Source of the DNA: Peredibacter starrii
Lineage (GTDB): Bacteria; Bdellovibrionota; Bacteriovoracia; Bacteriovoracales; Bacteriovoracaceae
Length of the DNA: 64,000 nt
Reading direction: 5' to 3'
NCBI RefSeq assembly: GCF_034259205.1
Contig: NZ_CP139487.1
Location: 1,922,001-1,986,000 of the forward strand
Shown here: positions 15,433 to 24,912 of the stretch, in pieces
How positions within the stretch are numbered: the stretch's first letter is position 1
How the letters are laid out: each line of letters begins with the position of its first letter
Notes under the pieces: generated by a model
What the model was told of the DNA's origin: nothing
The model's input: only the letters and a program-made list of their open reading frames with translations
Databases searched by the model: none
Translations under genes and position numbers: made by a program

Positions 15433-18177
15433 ATGGACTTTAATCAACTCATATCTCGCATAAGAACTAAACTTCCTATACAAAATCCTCTTCACGGCTT
15501 TGTTCATAATAACATCCTGTTAATGTTTGAGAACCAGGATTTTCACAATGCTGTTAAAGAAGCGGGAGTGCTTTATAGAGCGAGGCCCTATTGGCAAGAG
15601 CACAAGTATATTCAACGTTACAAAGAAGGAAAAATCACGGATCAGGATATCTTCCGTGCCATTGATCATTACGCTGGAACTTATCCATCGATTGAATCAA
15701 TGGATGCCCTTCAGTTGTCGACCAAAGAATTTTTTTATCGATTGATGTTTTCAGAAATGAATTTCAATGATGATGAGGATCAACAAAGCATCAATGATCA
15801 ACACCTATGGAATCTTTGTGTTGAGAAAATGCATGGTCAATCACTCACTCTTCGTCGCTCGCCAGTGAAATGGAGAGGGAAGGAATATTGGGAAAAATAT
15901 CATAACGAATCTTACGCTCTTAGCGTTCATCCATTTATCATTCGCCTGATCTCTAGTTACCTCGATCAAGGTCAGAGTTTTTGGCAGAACCCTTTTGTGA
16001 ATAAGGGCTTTTGGAGTTTCTTTTCCTTCGACGTTGAAGCACTGAAAGGCTTCACAACTGGATGGCAAAATGTATTGATTGAAAAGGTTCTGGCGGTTAA
16101 AGACCAAAGGCCGGAAGACATTATACAGAATGAACTTAAACGCATGGAGATTCCAGAGGACGTTTGGGAGAGTTACATTCTGGAAATTCTTTTTGATTTA
16201 AAGGGGTGGTCTGGAATGGTGAACAAGCTTGAGCTTGAACCATGGCAGGCGACTGTGAAAGCGCCAGAGATCAAATTGGTAGATTATATTGCGGCTTTGA
16301 TTCTTATTGAATCAGCAATGGATCAGTATCACGCGGAAGAGCAGTCGATTGAACTATCGATGATTCGTGGAAGAAAACAAAATATCGATTTAAAGGGATT
16401 CCAGCTCTCACTGGCCCTTTATCAGATTACGAATTCTTTCAAACTCGATCAGCGTTGGATGCAGCGATTTGAACCTGCAACTCTTCTCAAAATCATCGAT
16501 GAAATCGATGAAGCTGAGGGAGTTCATCGCGTAAGACTGTGGCACGAAGCTTATGAGCATCACTTTTATCGTGAGGCGATTGAGGCCGTGGCCGAACACT
16601 CAAAAGATGTGAAAGACCAACCCATTGGCCCGGCACAGGTGATGTTTTGTATTGATGATCGTGAAGAATCGATTCGTCGTCACTTAGAGGAAATTGATCC
16701 AATCGTAAAAACTTACGGTGTGGTTGGTTTCTTTGGCGTTGATATGAAGTTTGCAAGTATTAAAAGCAGCCGTCTGGTGGCGCAATGTCCTCCAGTGGTG
16801 ACTCCTAGTCGAATTATTTCTGAGGTCCCTCGGGACTCTCAATCGGCGAAGACCTTTGAGCGTTGGAACGTAATGACCGGTGGCGGGAATCTCGCCCTGT
16901 ACTATCATTCTAGAACGATGTTCAGAGGTTTCTTCTCGACAATTTTTTTAGGTGTAGCAAGTATGTTTCCGATGTTCATGCAGGTCTTCTTTCCGGAGAA
17001 GACCCGTGATCTGAAGAATAAAGTGATGGGTACTTTTACTCCGGTACCAAAGACAGAAATTTCTTTGGATCAGTCGGATGCTCAACACGGATATAGTAAA
17101 CCAGAGATGGCCAAAATTGTTCAGGCCATTCTGGACATGTGCGGAATCAAAAATGAGTATGCGCCATTAGTTGTTCTTTTGGCCCACGGTTCATCAAGTA
17201 ACAACAATCCATTCCGTCAGGCCTATGGTTGTGGTGCTTGTGGTGGTAACGCCGGTATTCCGAACTCTCGTGCCTTTGCGAAAATGGCGAATGATCCGGA
17301 GGTGAGAGCAGAGCTTGCTAAACTTGGTTATCCAATTCCGAAGGACACGTTCTTCGTTTCTGGATTCCACGATACATGTACAGATGAGATTCACTTTTTT
17401 AACCTTGAGCTTATGCCTGAATCGCATAAGTCAGAGTTTGAGAAGCTTCGTAAGAACTTAAATGAAGCAGGGGCGAGAAACGCTTTTGAGCGTTGTCAGC
17501 GCTTTAGTTCTGAATCAGCAAAGTCCTCTCCAATGGAGGCCTTAAAGCATGTGAAAGAGAGGGCAGTGGATCTGGCCCAGCCTCGTCCGGAGTATGGCCA
17601 CTCATCAAATGCTCTTGCGATTGTGGGCCGTAGAGAGATGACTCGTGGGTTGTATCTGAATCGTCGCGCTTTCCTTCATACCTATGACTGGAGACTGGAT
17701 CCGGATGGATCGATTCTGAAGTCGGTGGTAGTGGGTGGTGTTCCAGTTGCTGTGAATATCAACATGGACTACTACTTCTCAAGTGTTGATAACGAAAACT
17801 TTGGTTGTGGTTCGAAGCTGCCACTGAATATGACTTCGCTATTGGGAGTTATGACTGGTTCACAAAGTGACCTTCGTATTGGTCTGGCCCGTCAGATGGT
17901 TGAGATTCATGAGCCAATCAGGAATTTAACAATGATTGAGGCACCGCTGGCCCGCGTGAAGAATCTCTTTGATAACCATCCACGTTTGAAAAATATTTTG
18001 TACCACCACTGGATGCGTCTTGTGGTGATTGACCCTGAAACAAATCAGTGGCACTTGTTTGGGCACAATGATTTTACTGCTCTGACTTTTGAGAAATCGA
18101 AGATGAAGCATTTTGCGACTTCAGTTGATCTGATCAATAAGACCCACACTGAAGAAGATTTTGCGGAGATTGGATAA
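15433..18177 (+). CDS. dabA: DabA, zinc-dependent inorganic-carbon accumulation subunit (DUF2309/UPF0753)
   Basis: A 914-residue soluble protein, larger than many DabA proteins. The beta-carbonic-anhydrase-like zinc site is visible: Cys406 and Asp408 in MFCIDDREESIRRHL, His585 in LLAHGSSSNNNP and Cys600 in QAYGCGACGGN; the 15-residue His-Cys spacing matches known DabA proteins. DabA with a NuoL-like partner couples the ion gradient to one-way hydration of CO2 to bicarbonate. In a heterotroph this feeds carboxylases, as MpsAB does in staphylococci. It leads a four-gene operon; its stop overlaps the next ATG by one base. Confidence 0.93.
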   Translation: MDFNQLISRIRTKLPIQNPLHGFVHNNILLMFENQDFHNAVKEAGVLYRARPYWQEHKYIQRYKEGKITDQDIFRAIDHYAGTYPSIESMDALQLSTKEFFYRLMFSEMNFNDDEDQQSINDQHLWNLCVEKMHGQSLTLRRSPVKWRGKEYWEKYHNESYALSVHPFIIRLISSYLDQGQSFWQNPFVNKGFWSFFSFDVEALKGFTTGWQNVLIEKVLAVKDQRPEDIIQNELKRMEIPEDVWESYILEILFDLKGWSGMVNKLELEPWQATVKAPEIKLVDYIAALILIESAMDQYHAEEQSIELSMIRGRKQNIDLKGFQLSLALYQITNSFKLDQRWMQRFEPATLLKIIDEIDEAEGVHRVRLWHEAYEHHFYREAIEAVAEHSKDVKDQPIGPAQVMFCIDDREESIRRHLEEIDPIVKTYGVVGFFGVDMKFASIKSSRLVAQCPPVVTPSRIISEVPRDSQSAKTFERWNVMTGGGNLALYYHSRTMFRGFFSTIFLGVASMFPMFMQVFFPEKTRDLKNKVMGTFTPVPKTEISLDQSDAQHGYSKPEMAKIVQAILDMCGIKNEYAPLVVLLAHGSSSNNNPFRQAYGCGACGGNAGIPNSRAFAKMANDPEVRAELAKLGYPIPKDTFFVSGFHDTCTDEIHFFNLELMPESHKSEFEKLRKNLNEAGARNAFERCQRFSSESAKSSPMEALKHVKERAVDLAQPRPEYGHSSNALAIVGRREMTRGLYLNRRAFLHTYDWRLDPDGSILKSVVVGGVPVAVNINMDYYFSSVDNENFGCGSKLPLNMTSLLGVMTGSQSDLRIGLARQMVEIHEPIRNLTMIEAPLARVKNLFDNHPRLKNILYHHWMRLVVIDPETNQWHLFGHNDFTALTFEKSKMKHFATSVDLINKTHTEEDFAEIG

Positions 18178-19496
18178 TGATTGAGAAACTGTTTCACACC
18201 ATTTTAACAATTCCATTTGCCTGGGTTGGTTTCCTGGCATTGGTCTTTTTTACGAAGATAACGATTCCTGAAAGATGGCTTTCTGAATCGGCCAAGTTCT
18301 ATTCCATGATCATGGTCGGGATGTGTCTCGCCTTGTTTGGAATGACTTATGTTGAGTCACCGTCATCACTTCTGCTTGATTACAATGAACTGATTAACGT
18401 CGGGACTTACCAGTTTAAAATGCGCTTTATAGTGGATCTCTTGGGGTCGACCTATGCGCTTTTATCATCGATTTTGATCGGGATTATTTTTAAGTTTTCT
18501 CGCAACTATCTTCATAAGGAAGAAGGATATTTTCGATTTATCTTTCTCATGTCGATTCTTCTTTTCGGGTTGATCGTCGTGTCTTTTGCTCGTTCTCTCG
18601 ATCTCCTCTTTGTGGGGTGGGAGCTTGTAGGGACAACTTCGGTGCTTCTGATCGGATACTTCTATGCTCAGAACCAACCTGTAAGGCATTCCGTGAAGGC
18701 GATCATTTCATATCGTCTTTGTGATATGGGAATTCTTGCGGCCTCAGCATGGGCCCACCATTATCTTCATTCAACTGATTTTGTTCTTCTGCCAAAAATG
18801 CTAGGTCACGCTCATGAAGGGATTGCCTTGATCTTTATTGGTCTATTTGTGATTTGGGCCTCACTGGCGAAGGCCGGGCAATTACCAATGAGTTCTTGGT
18901 TGCCGACAGCGATGGAAGGTCCCACGCCATCAAGTGCCATTTTCTACGGCGCACTTTCGGTTCACCTTGGGCCGTTTCTTCTTATGAGATTCCATGACTA
19001 TTTTTCTCACTTTCCGGTGCTTCTGGTGGTGATTGGTGTGATTGGAGGAGTGTCGGCCGTTTATGCAAGCTTAGTTGGTAGAACGCGCTCTGATGCGAAG
19101 ACCATGCTTGCTTACGCCACGATCACTCAAGTAGGGATCATTTACATCGAGATTGCTCTGGGATTTACGAACTTTGCTTTGTTCCACATTGTGGCCCACG
19201 CAAGCCTTCGTACGTATCAGTTCCTTCGATCCTCTTCAATCATTCAGGATTTTTATGAAAACCCTGTAGTGATTCAGAACGAAACGATTAAGCGTAAGTT
19301 ATCGTTTGAAAAGTTTCTCTCGCCTCAAATTAGAAAGAAAGTTTATGTTCATGCCCTTCATGGCTTCCACCTGGATTACTTTACGTCTCAGGTTTTGAAT
19401 GTGCTCTGTCTACCGGCAAGGCTCTATATCAAATGGGAAAATCAGTGGATGGAGTATGATAGAAAGCTACTTAAGTGGATTGTAGGAAAAAAATAA
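18177..19496 (+). CDS. dabB: DabB-like proton-conducting membrane subunit (NuoL/MrpA family)
   Basis: A 439-residue polytopic protein with about 13 helices. It keeps the antiporter-like landmarks: Glu in LFVGWELVGTTSVLLIGY and the signature KAGQLPMSSWLPTAMEGPTP with the helix-7 Lys. It belongs to the proton-translocating NuoL/M/N superfamily (PF00361) and forms the ion-conducting partner of DabA. The start overlaps the dabA stop (TAATGA). Usual DAB loci place dabB before dabA; here the order is reversed. Confidence 0.9.
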   Translation: MIEKLFHTILTIPFAWVGFLALVFFTKITIPERWLSESAKFYSMIMVGMCLALFGMTYVESPSSLLLDYNELINVGTYQFKMRFIVDLLGSTYALLSSILIGIIFKFSRNYLHKEEGYFRFIFLMSILLFGLIVVSFARSLDLLFVGWELVGTTSVLLIGYFYAQNQPVRHSVKAIISYRLCDMGILAASAWAHHYLHSTDFVLLPKMLGHAHEGIALIFIGLFVIWASLAKAGQLPMSSWLPTAMEGPTPSSAIFYGALSVHLGPFLLMRFHDYFSHFPVLLVVIGVIGGVSAVYASLVGRTRSDAKTMLAYATITQVGIIYIEIALGFTNFALFHIVAHASLRTYQFLRSSSIIQDFYENPVVIQNETIKRKLSFEKFLSPQIRKKVYVHALHGFHLDYFTSQVLNVLCLPARLYIKWENQWMEYDRKLLKWIVGKK

Positions 19497-19497
19497 T

Positions 19498-20865
19498 ATG
19501 CACAGTTTAAATCAATATGTAGAGATCATTCCGCTGCTCACGACCTTCGGGACGGCGATCATCTCTTGCTTTTATGAATTAGGAAAAAGATGGCAGGACT
19601 TCATCATAGGCCTATTGGGCGTGTTGTTTGTCTTCTTTGCTTACCTTTTCTTTACTGAGGACTTCACGTCATCTCTTGCGGTTCATACGCTTTTTGATAT
19701 CCGTTATAACAAGATCGGTATGTTTACCGGTGGTTTATTTTGTTTGTCGCTTTTTATTGGATTATTTCCAATTAGAAAGAGCATGACACTTAACTCGAAC
19801 TTTTTGTTCTTTATCGCGGGTGGGTTAGGGATCATTCTGGCCAACAATCTTCCGACCTTCTTTTTCTTTTGGACATTTCAGCGCGCTCTTCCTGGCAATG
19901 GCTTTTTAAGAGATGCAGTTCATAAGGAATCTACGGTTGGTGCGACTTATATCATTCAGCACCTTCTGACTTTCTTCTGTTTCTTGGGACTATTGTACTT
20001 TGCTAATCAGCAGGGTCTTCTTATTACTCCGATGACGGAGTTTCCGGCGAGCTTCTTTACTTGGCCGGTGCTACTTCTTTCATTCATTATTATCTATCAG
20101 ATTCACGGGATCTTTCCGTTCCACTCTTGGGTACATGACCTGGTTGAGAGAAGTACTTGGTATGAATTCTCGGCGATTTTCCTCTCTCGTGCCGGAGTTC
20201 TGTTGTTTGTTCAACTTCTACTTCCAACGCTGAAGCACGATCCGGATGCTTTTAAGATTCTGCTTTTGAGTCTTTCGATCATCTCTTCGATCTACTGGTC
20301 TTTCCGCGGGATCATGGAGAAAAACCTTAACCGTACGGCGAACTATTTTTATATTGCTCAAGCTTCGCTTCTCTTAACTGGACTTCAGGCCGATATGACG
20401 GCCGCGAAGGGGTCCTACCTACACATGATGGTGATTTCGATTTCAGGTCCAGCATTGTTTTCAATCCTGAGCTATATTGAGCACACCTTCAGTATGAAGC
20501 GCTCTAGTCAATACTACGGCTTTGCTCAGTATTATCCGATGCTCGCTACACTGTTCTGTCTCTTTGGCTTCTGTATGATCGGGGTACCACTGGGTGCTTC
20601 GTTTGTGGTAGAGGACTTGGTGATTACAGGACTTCTTGAGTATCAGCCTTACCTTGGACTTGGACATATCATTGCCACCTGTTTAAACGGTATTCTTTTT
20701 TTCCTGATGTTTACTCGCCTGTTCCTGGGGCAAAGCCCTTACAGCATGCCAGTAACTAACAAGGACATGCCGCTTTCTCAGATGCTCCCTTACATCATCG
20801 CTCTCATCATGCTAATCTTGATAGGTGTGCTTCCATACCTATTCTTGGAGAAGATTACTTGGTAG
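19498..20865 (+). CDS. Second NuoL-like membrane subunit of the DAB operon, degenerate
   Basis: A 455-residue polytopic protein with about 13 helices, starting one base after the dabB stop. It resembles the NuoL/M/N fold: IYQIHGIFPFHSWVHDLVER occupies the place of the K-x-x-Q-x-P-x-x-x-W-L-P signature, but the Lys is missing and the MEGPTP element is replaced by RSTWYEFSA. It therefore looks like a paralogue of DabB that has lost a key ion-path residue, perhaps a structural or regulatory subunit. Standard DAB/MpsAB loci have one such subunit; two are unusual. Confidence 0.75.
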   Translation: MHSLNQYVEIIPLLTTFGTAIISCFYELGKRWQDFIIGLLGVLFVFFAYLFFTEDFTSSLAVHTLFDIRYNKIGMFTGGLFCLSLFIGLFPIRKSMTLNSNFLFFIAGGLGIILANNLPTFFFFWTFQRALPGNGFLRDAVHKESTVGATYIIQHLLTFFCFLGLLYFANQQGLLITPMTEFPASFFTWPVLLLSFIIIYQIHGIFPFHSWVHDLVERSTWYEFSAIFLSRAGVLLFVQLLLPTLKHDPDAFKILLLSLSIISSIYWSFRGIMEKNLNRTANYFYIAQASLLLTGLQADMTAAKGSYLHMMVISISGPALFSILSYIEHTFSMKRSSQYYGFAQYYPMLATLFCLFGFCMIGVPLGASFVVEDLVITGLLEYQPYLGLGHIIATCLNGILFFLMFTRLFLGQSPYSMPVTNKDMPLSQMLPYIIALIMLILIGVLPYLFLEKITW

Positions 20866-21107
20866 AAGATCTCGTTTTAGGCGGCGTTTATCAGCATTAT
20901 AAGGGCAAGAACTATCTTGTGAGAGATCTTGCCCGACACTCAGAAACCATGGAGTGGATGGTGCTGTATGAATGTTTGTATGAGAACGAAGAAGGGCGTT
21001 TGTGGGTTAGACCCCTGAAAATGTTTCTTGAAACCATTGAGTTAGATGGAAAGACCGTGCCGAGATTTCAGTATATCGGTAATCAGAAGGGCCGCTCTAG
21101 GCTTTAG
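20859..21107 (+). CDS. DUF1653 small protein
   Basis: An 82-residue soluble protein: a short beta-rich domain with GGVYQHYKGKNYLVRDLARH and EWMVLYECLYENEEGRLWVRP, typical of DUF1653. Start is TTG overlapping the previous stop, with GGAG nine bases upstream, so translation is coupled. DUF1653 has no defined function. Its position at the end of the DAB operon may be chance. It overlaps hrpB tail to tail by 11 bp. Confidence 0.8.
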   Translation: MVEDLVLGGVYQHYKGKNYLVRDLARHSETMEWMVLYECLYENEEGRLWVRPLKMFLETIELDGKTVPRFQYIGNQKGRSRL

Positions 21108-23403
21108 GCAGATGGGACTTCAGTAGAAACGGTTTTGCTTCCCAAGGTTTATCCGGCCAGTAGTGCCTTGGATAGTCTCGTTGATATTCTTTCTTCATTT
21201 CCTGATACGTTTTGGCCCAGAAGTTTTTAAGGTCTTTGGTGACCTGAATGGGACGTTTATGTGGGCCCAAAAGTTTTAATGTTAGAGGTACCTGGCCCTG
21301 CATAATAGAAGGCGTATCGTTTAATCCGTAAAAGTCCTGAATTGGGGCCTCGAGATAAGGATCCATGTTCATAGGATAATGAACGATGAGCTCCCGTCTA
21401 CCACCCAGATTAATTTTGGATGGAAGTTCCCGGTCCAGATTATCGACATCGAGATTCGCCTCAATTTCAGACTTAAAATAGCTCTCGATATTGTTCCAGT
21501 TTAACTCACCGGCATAGTCAAAATATCCCAAGGCGGAGAGTTCGATATTCTCAATGTCTTTGTTTTTCTTTTTTGCCCAGTAATAGAGCCTTTCAAACAC
21601 CGGAGTCTCTTTAAACTTTTCTAACTCAGACTTAAATTGAGAACGAGAAAGATCAGAGATCTTGGTTTTGAATGATTCATTAAGTTCCGTCCACACGAGT
21701 TTTACCGGGGACTCTTCAATCACAATACTTCCGAGCTTGGTTTTTCGTTTCAGGAGAATTTTCTCTCCGGTCTCAACCTCTTCCTCTTCAGTAAAAGGAA
21801 AAGGATCCAGGTCCCAGAACCATTCTTCTTCAACAGGAAAGACCTTAATCGCTTCTTGCCTCTGAGTGATGTCGAAGATGATGTAGAAATCACCATGAAT
21901 GTTCTCAAGACTATTGTGAGCACGGATGGTTTTGCCGGAATAGTGAATGAAGTCACGCTGCTTCTGACGAAGTCGCGCCACCTGATCAACGAATCCCACG
22001 AGGAGACACTTTTCCCAAGGCGTATTCTCCGTGCCGGAGTTCTTTATATAGAACTGCAGGCGGCGATAGAGATTGCCGGTGCGGTCATTCTCAATGTCCT
22101 CGCAAATAAATCGCAGAAGTCTTTCTTTGGATTTCTGCGGAAGATTTTCACCTTCAAGTAAAATACGTGAGAGTCTCGCCGAGAGCGGCAACTCCAGCAT
22201 ACGCTTACCGATCTTGGTTATTCCATTTTCATCAGTTGCACCCAATCTCTCACAAAGCGCCTGGGCCTTGTCCCACTTATCTTTGGTGGGAGGATGAAAC
22301 CACATTGGAGTAAGTCCCGTGCCTTTGATCAAAAGATAAATATCAGTTAAATCCGCACGGAAAATTTCCGGGATCGTATGCTCTTCACGTTCATTAAAAT
22401 CTTGCTGGCTATAAAGACGCAAACACTCACCCGGAGCAGTTCGGCCCGCACGACCAGCACGTTGAATGGCCGAAGATTTAGTCACTGGAGTGTCTTCAAT
22501 AAATTTCAGTCCGTTCCAGGGAGAGTAGTGGGCCTCTCTTTGAATCCCCGAATCAATCACGATTCTGATTCCTGGAAGCGTCACAGAACTTTCTGCGATA
22601 TTAGTCGAAAGAATAATCTTACGTTTCGAAGAAGGTCCTAGTGCCTGGGCCTGTTCTTCCTTGGTGAGATCAGCGTGAAGTAAAAATACCTCAAAAGGAC
22701 CCGAGAGCACATCTTGCACCCGGAGCATCTCCCGCATACCAGGAAGAAACACCAGAATATCGCCTGGTTTATCCAGCGCACTTTCAACTGCTTTTTTTAC
22801 TTTCGCTTCTAAACTCTGATTTAAAACACTGGGAGTATTTGGAAGATAAGAAATCTCCACCGGATAATTAACACCTTCAATCTCAATGGTTTTTGAATCA
22901 GGAAAATTATCCAACATGCGGGTATCAAGAGTCGCTGACATGATGATGACTTTGAGGTCCTTACGTTTGGATTGAAGATCACGTAGAAGGGCCAGAGCTA
23001 AATCCGTATCAAGATGCCTTTCATGGAATTCATCCAGGATGACAATATCAACACCTTTGAGTTCTGAATCACCCAGGAAGCGTTTTAAAAATGTTCCTTC
23101 GGTATAAAAGATGAGAGAGGTGGAATCAGTTACATTTTTATCAAAACGAAAGTGATAACCCACTTCCTTACCTAACGTCAGTTCTTCTTCATCGGCAATT
23201 CTTTGTGCGGCCAATTTGGCGGCAATTCGGCGAGGCTCCAACACCACCACACGTCCGCCAAGATTTTTTACCAGCGCCCAGGGAAGACGAGTGGTCTTTC
23301 CGGATCCAGGAGACGCTTTGACTAAAATAGTCGAGTGTTCGCGAACCGCGTCGGATATTCCAGGGAGAAAAGAATCTATGGGAAGGGGAACTTTTATTTG
23401 CAT
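21097..23403 (-). CDS. hrpB: ATP-dependent helicase HrpB
   Basis: A 768-residue DExH helicase. Walker A SPGSGKTTRLP, motif II DEFHERHLDTDLAL, motif III SATLD, motif VI QRAGRAGRTAPG, then the HrpB-specific C-terminal domain ending VTKDLKNFWAKTYQEMKKEY and RHYWPDKPWEAKP. It is a putative RNA helicase of uncertain substrate in bacteria. Size is a little below the roughly 800 residues usual. It stands alone, with a convergent DUF1653 gene and a divergent ychJ-like gene. Confidence 0.93.
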   Translation of the reverse strand: MQIKVPLPIDSFLPGISDAVREHSTILVKASPGSGKTTRLPWALVKNLGGRVVVLEPRRIAAKLAAQRIADEEELTLGKEVGYHFRFDKNVTDSTSLIFYTEGTFLKRFLGDSELKGVDIVILDEFHERHLDTDLALALLRDLQSKRKDLKVIIMSATLDTRMLDNFPDSKTIEIEGVNYPVEISYLPNTPSVLNQSLEAKVKKAVESALDKPGDILVFLPGMREMLRVQDVLSGPFEVFLLHADLTKEEQAQALGPSSKRKIILSTNIAESSVTLPGIRIVIDSGIQREAHYSPWNGLKFIEDTPVTKSSAIQRAGRAGRTAPGECLRLYSQQDFNEREEHTIPEIFRADLTDIYLLIKGTGLTPMWFHPPTKDKWDKAQALCERLGATDENGITKIGKRMLELPLSARLSRILLEGENLPQKSKERLLRFICEDIENDRTGNLYRRLQFYIKNSGTENTPWEKCLLVGFVDQVARLRQKQRDFIHYSGKTIRAHNSLENIHGDFYIIFDITQRQEAIKVFPVEEEWFWDLDPFPFTEEEEVETGEKILLKRKTKLGSIVIEESPVKLVWTELNESFKTKISDLSRSQFKSELEKFKETPVFERLYYWAKKKNKDIENIELSALGYFDYAGELNWNNIESYFKSEIEANLDVDNLDRELPSKINLGGRRELIVHYPMNMDPYLEAPIQDFYGLNDTPSIMQGQVPLTLKLLGPHKRPIQVTKDLKNFWAKTYQEMKKEYQRDYPRHYWPDKPWEAKPFLLKSHLPKA

Positions 23404-23464
23404 AACATTTCGTTGAATATTTTGTATCTTACCTCGATAATAGGGGAATTCCTAGGAGATCACT

Positions 23465-23971
23465 ATGTCAATTTGTCCATGTCGGTCTAAAGACCAGAAT
23501 AAACTTACGTACGAAAACTGCTGCGGTCCTTACGTTGAAGGTAAGAAGAAGGCCCCAACTGCTGAGGCCATGATGCGTTCTCGTTACTCAGCTTACGTTG
23601 TTAAGAACATTGATTACGTTGATCAGACTCAAATCGTAGTTGAAAACGAAGTGTTCGATAAAGAAGAAGCAAAAAAATGGGCAGACAGCTCTGAATGGCT
23701 TGGTCTTGAAATTCGTAAAGTTTCTAAAGGTGAAGCAAACGATAATACTGGTACAGTTGAATTCGTTGCTCACTATAAAGATATCGCAAGCGGTACCGCT
23801 CTTGTTCACCACGAGACATCTCTTTTCCAAAGAAGAGACGGCGAGTGGAAATTCAAAGAAGGCCAGATTCACGGTAACCAACCGGTGAAGCGTCTTGAAC
23901 CGAAAATCGGTCGTAACGATCCTTGCTCGTGTGGCTCGAATAAGAAATTTAAGAAGTGCTGCGGAGCCTAG
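23465..23971 (+). CDS. YchJ-family protein with two SEC-C zinc motifs
   Basis: A 168-residue protein. An N-terminal SEC-C-like motif ([17 protein letters not shown]) is followed by the YchJ NTF2-like middle domain ([18 protein letters not shown]) and a classical C-terminal [22 protein letters not shown]. This matches YchJ (UPF0225). The function is not established; SEC-C motifs bind zinc and often mediate contact with ribosomes or SecB. Strong ribosome site TAGGAGATC. The next gene begins directly at its stop codon. Confidence 0.9.
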   Translation: MSICPCRSKDQNKLTYENCCGPYVEGKKKAPTAEAMMRSRYSAYVVKNIDYVDQTQIVVENEVFDKEEAKKWADSSEWLGLEIRKVSKGEANDNTGTVEFVAHYKDIASGTALVHHETSLFQRRDGEWKFKEGQIHGNQPVKRLEPKIGRNDPCSCGSNKKFKKCCGA

Positions 23972-24448
23972 TTGAAAAAAGAAATTCTTGATGAATTAAT
24001 CAGACGCTCTCGTGAAGAGCTTACTGGTCTTGAAGCATCTGCCAAATCGAATCGTGATTTCGCGACCGATCAGGAGTTTAAGGCCGAAAGTAAATACGAC
24101 ACGAGAGCTCTTGAAGCTTCTTACCTCGCCAGTGCTGAGGCCAAACGAGTAGAAGAACTAAAACTCGAAATTCAAATCCTAGAAGAAGTTGATGTTGATG
24201 CTTCCAAGAAATTGGGAGAGATCAGCATCGGCGCTCTGGTTGAACTCCTTCATGGGGAGCAAAAGCGTTTGTATTTTCTTATTCCAACTGCAGGTGGAAC
24301 CATCATCAAAGTTAAAGACGAAGCCGTACTGGTTGTCTCGGTTTTCTCTCCGATTGGTGATGCTCTCATGGGTCTAAAAGCGGGGGACGAGTTTGAAGTG
24401 GAAACGCCCAAAGAGACTCGTACTTACCAGGTTTTAAACTTCCTTTGA
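23972..24448 (+). CDS. GreA/GreB-like transcription factor
   Basis: A 158-residue protein: an N-terminal helical hairpin (residues 1-75, rich in Glu/Lys/Ala) and a C-terminal FKBP-like GreA domain ending VFSPIGDALMGLKAGDEFEV then ETPKETRTYQVLNFL. Gre factors insert a coiled coil into the RNA polymerase secondary channel; here the coiled-coil tip lacks an obvious acidic DE pair, so it may be an Rnk- or Gfh-like variant. The start TTG follows the ychJ stop with no gap, so translation is coupled. Confidence 0.82.
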   Translation: MKKEILDELIRRSREELTGLEASAKSNRDFATDQEFKAESKYDTRALEASYLASAEAKRVEELKLEIQILEEVDVDASKKLGEISIGALVELLHGEQKRLYFLIPTAGGTIIKVKDEAVLVVSVFSPIGDALMGLKAGDEFEVETPKETRTYQVLNFL

Positions 24449-24544
24449 CCACAAATGTTGTCACTTTATTAGACACCCTAACATCTTGTAACCTCTAAGA
24501 TGCTGGATTCTGTTGAGCTTTAATTTTTTTTCAGGCCATAAGCG

Positions 24545-24573
24545 TACCTCGCCGATACTTACTCAGCGAGGTA
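24545..24573 (+). promoter_or_regulatory. Hairpin covering a ribosome binding site
   Basis: TACCTCGC (24545-24552) pairs perfectly with GCGAGGTA (24566-24573) across a 13-base loop. The right arm contains the GAGG ribosome site and ends three bases before the ATG at 24577, so folding of the leader would block translation. Confidence 0.55.
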
Positions 24574-24576
24574 ACT

Positions 24577-24912
24577 ATGAAATGGCTTCTTACATTCTCA
24601 CTTCTGATTGGCTTTTCCACTGTTAAAGCTGAGGTATCGCCGGAACACGTAGACGATATGCTTGGTCAAATGGTAAGAGAAAATGTGATCTCTGCTGAGG
24701 AGGCCCAAAAGGCGAGAGTAAGGATGCGTTCAATGTCATCTGATCAATGGGCGGCCATCAATAATCAAGCCGCTAAAATTGCTGCTCGAACTCCTGCATC
24801 AGTGTCTTCACAGAACAAGATTGAGGAAGTCAAAGGCATTGACCTGGACGGTGCTCAGTTCAAGCAGATTCAGGACGAAGTAAAAAAGATCGTCCCGCAA
24901 TACAAGGACTAA
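24577..24912 (+). CDS. Small exported protein, unknown function
   Basis: A 111-residue protein with signal peptide MKWLLTFSLLIGFSTVKAE. The mature part is short, helical and charged (VRENVISAEEAQKARVRMR, then a C-terminal KQIQDEVKKIVPQ). No recognised domain. Probably periplasmic. Its ribosome site is in the right arm of a stable leader hairpin. The downstream MFS gene begins right at its stop with a TTG, so the two are likely co-translated. Confidence 0.75.
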   Translation: MKWLLTFSLLIGFSTVKAEVSPEHVDDMLGQMVRENVISAEEAQKARVRMRSMSSDQWAAINNQAAKIAARTPASVSSQNKIEEVKGIDLDGAQFKQIQDEVKKIVPQYKD

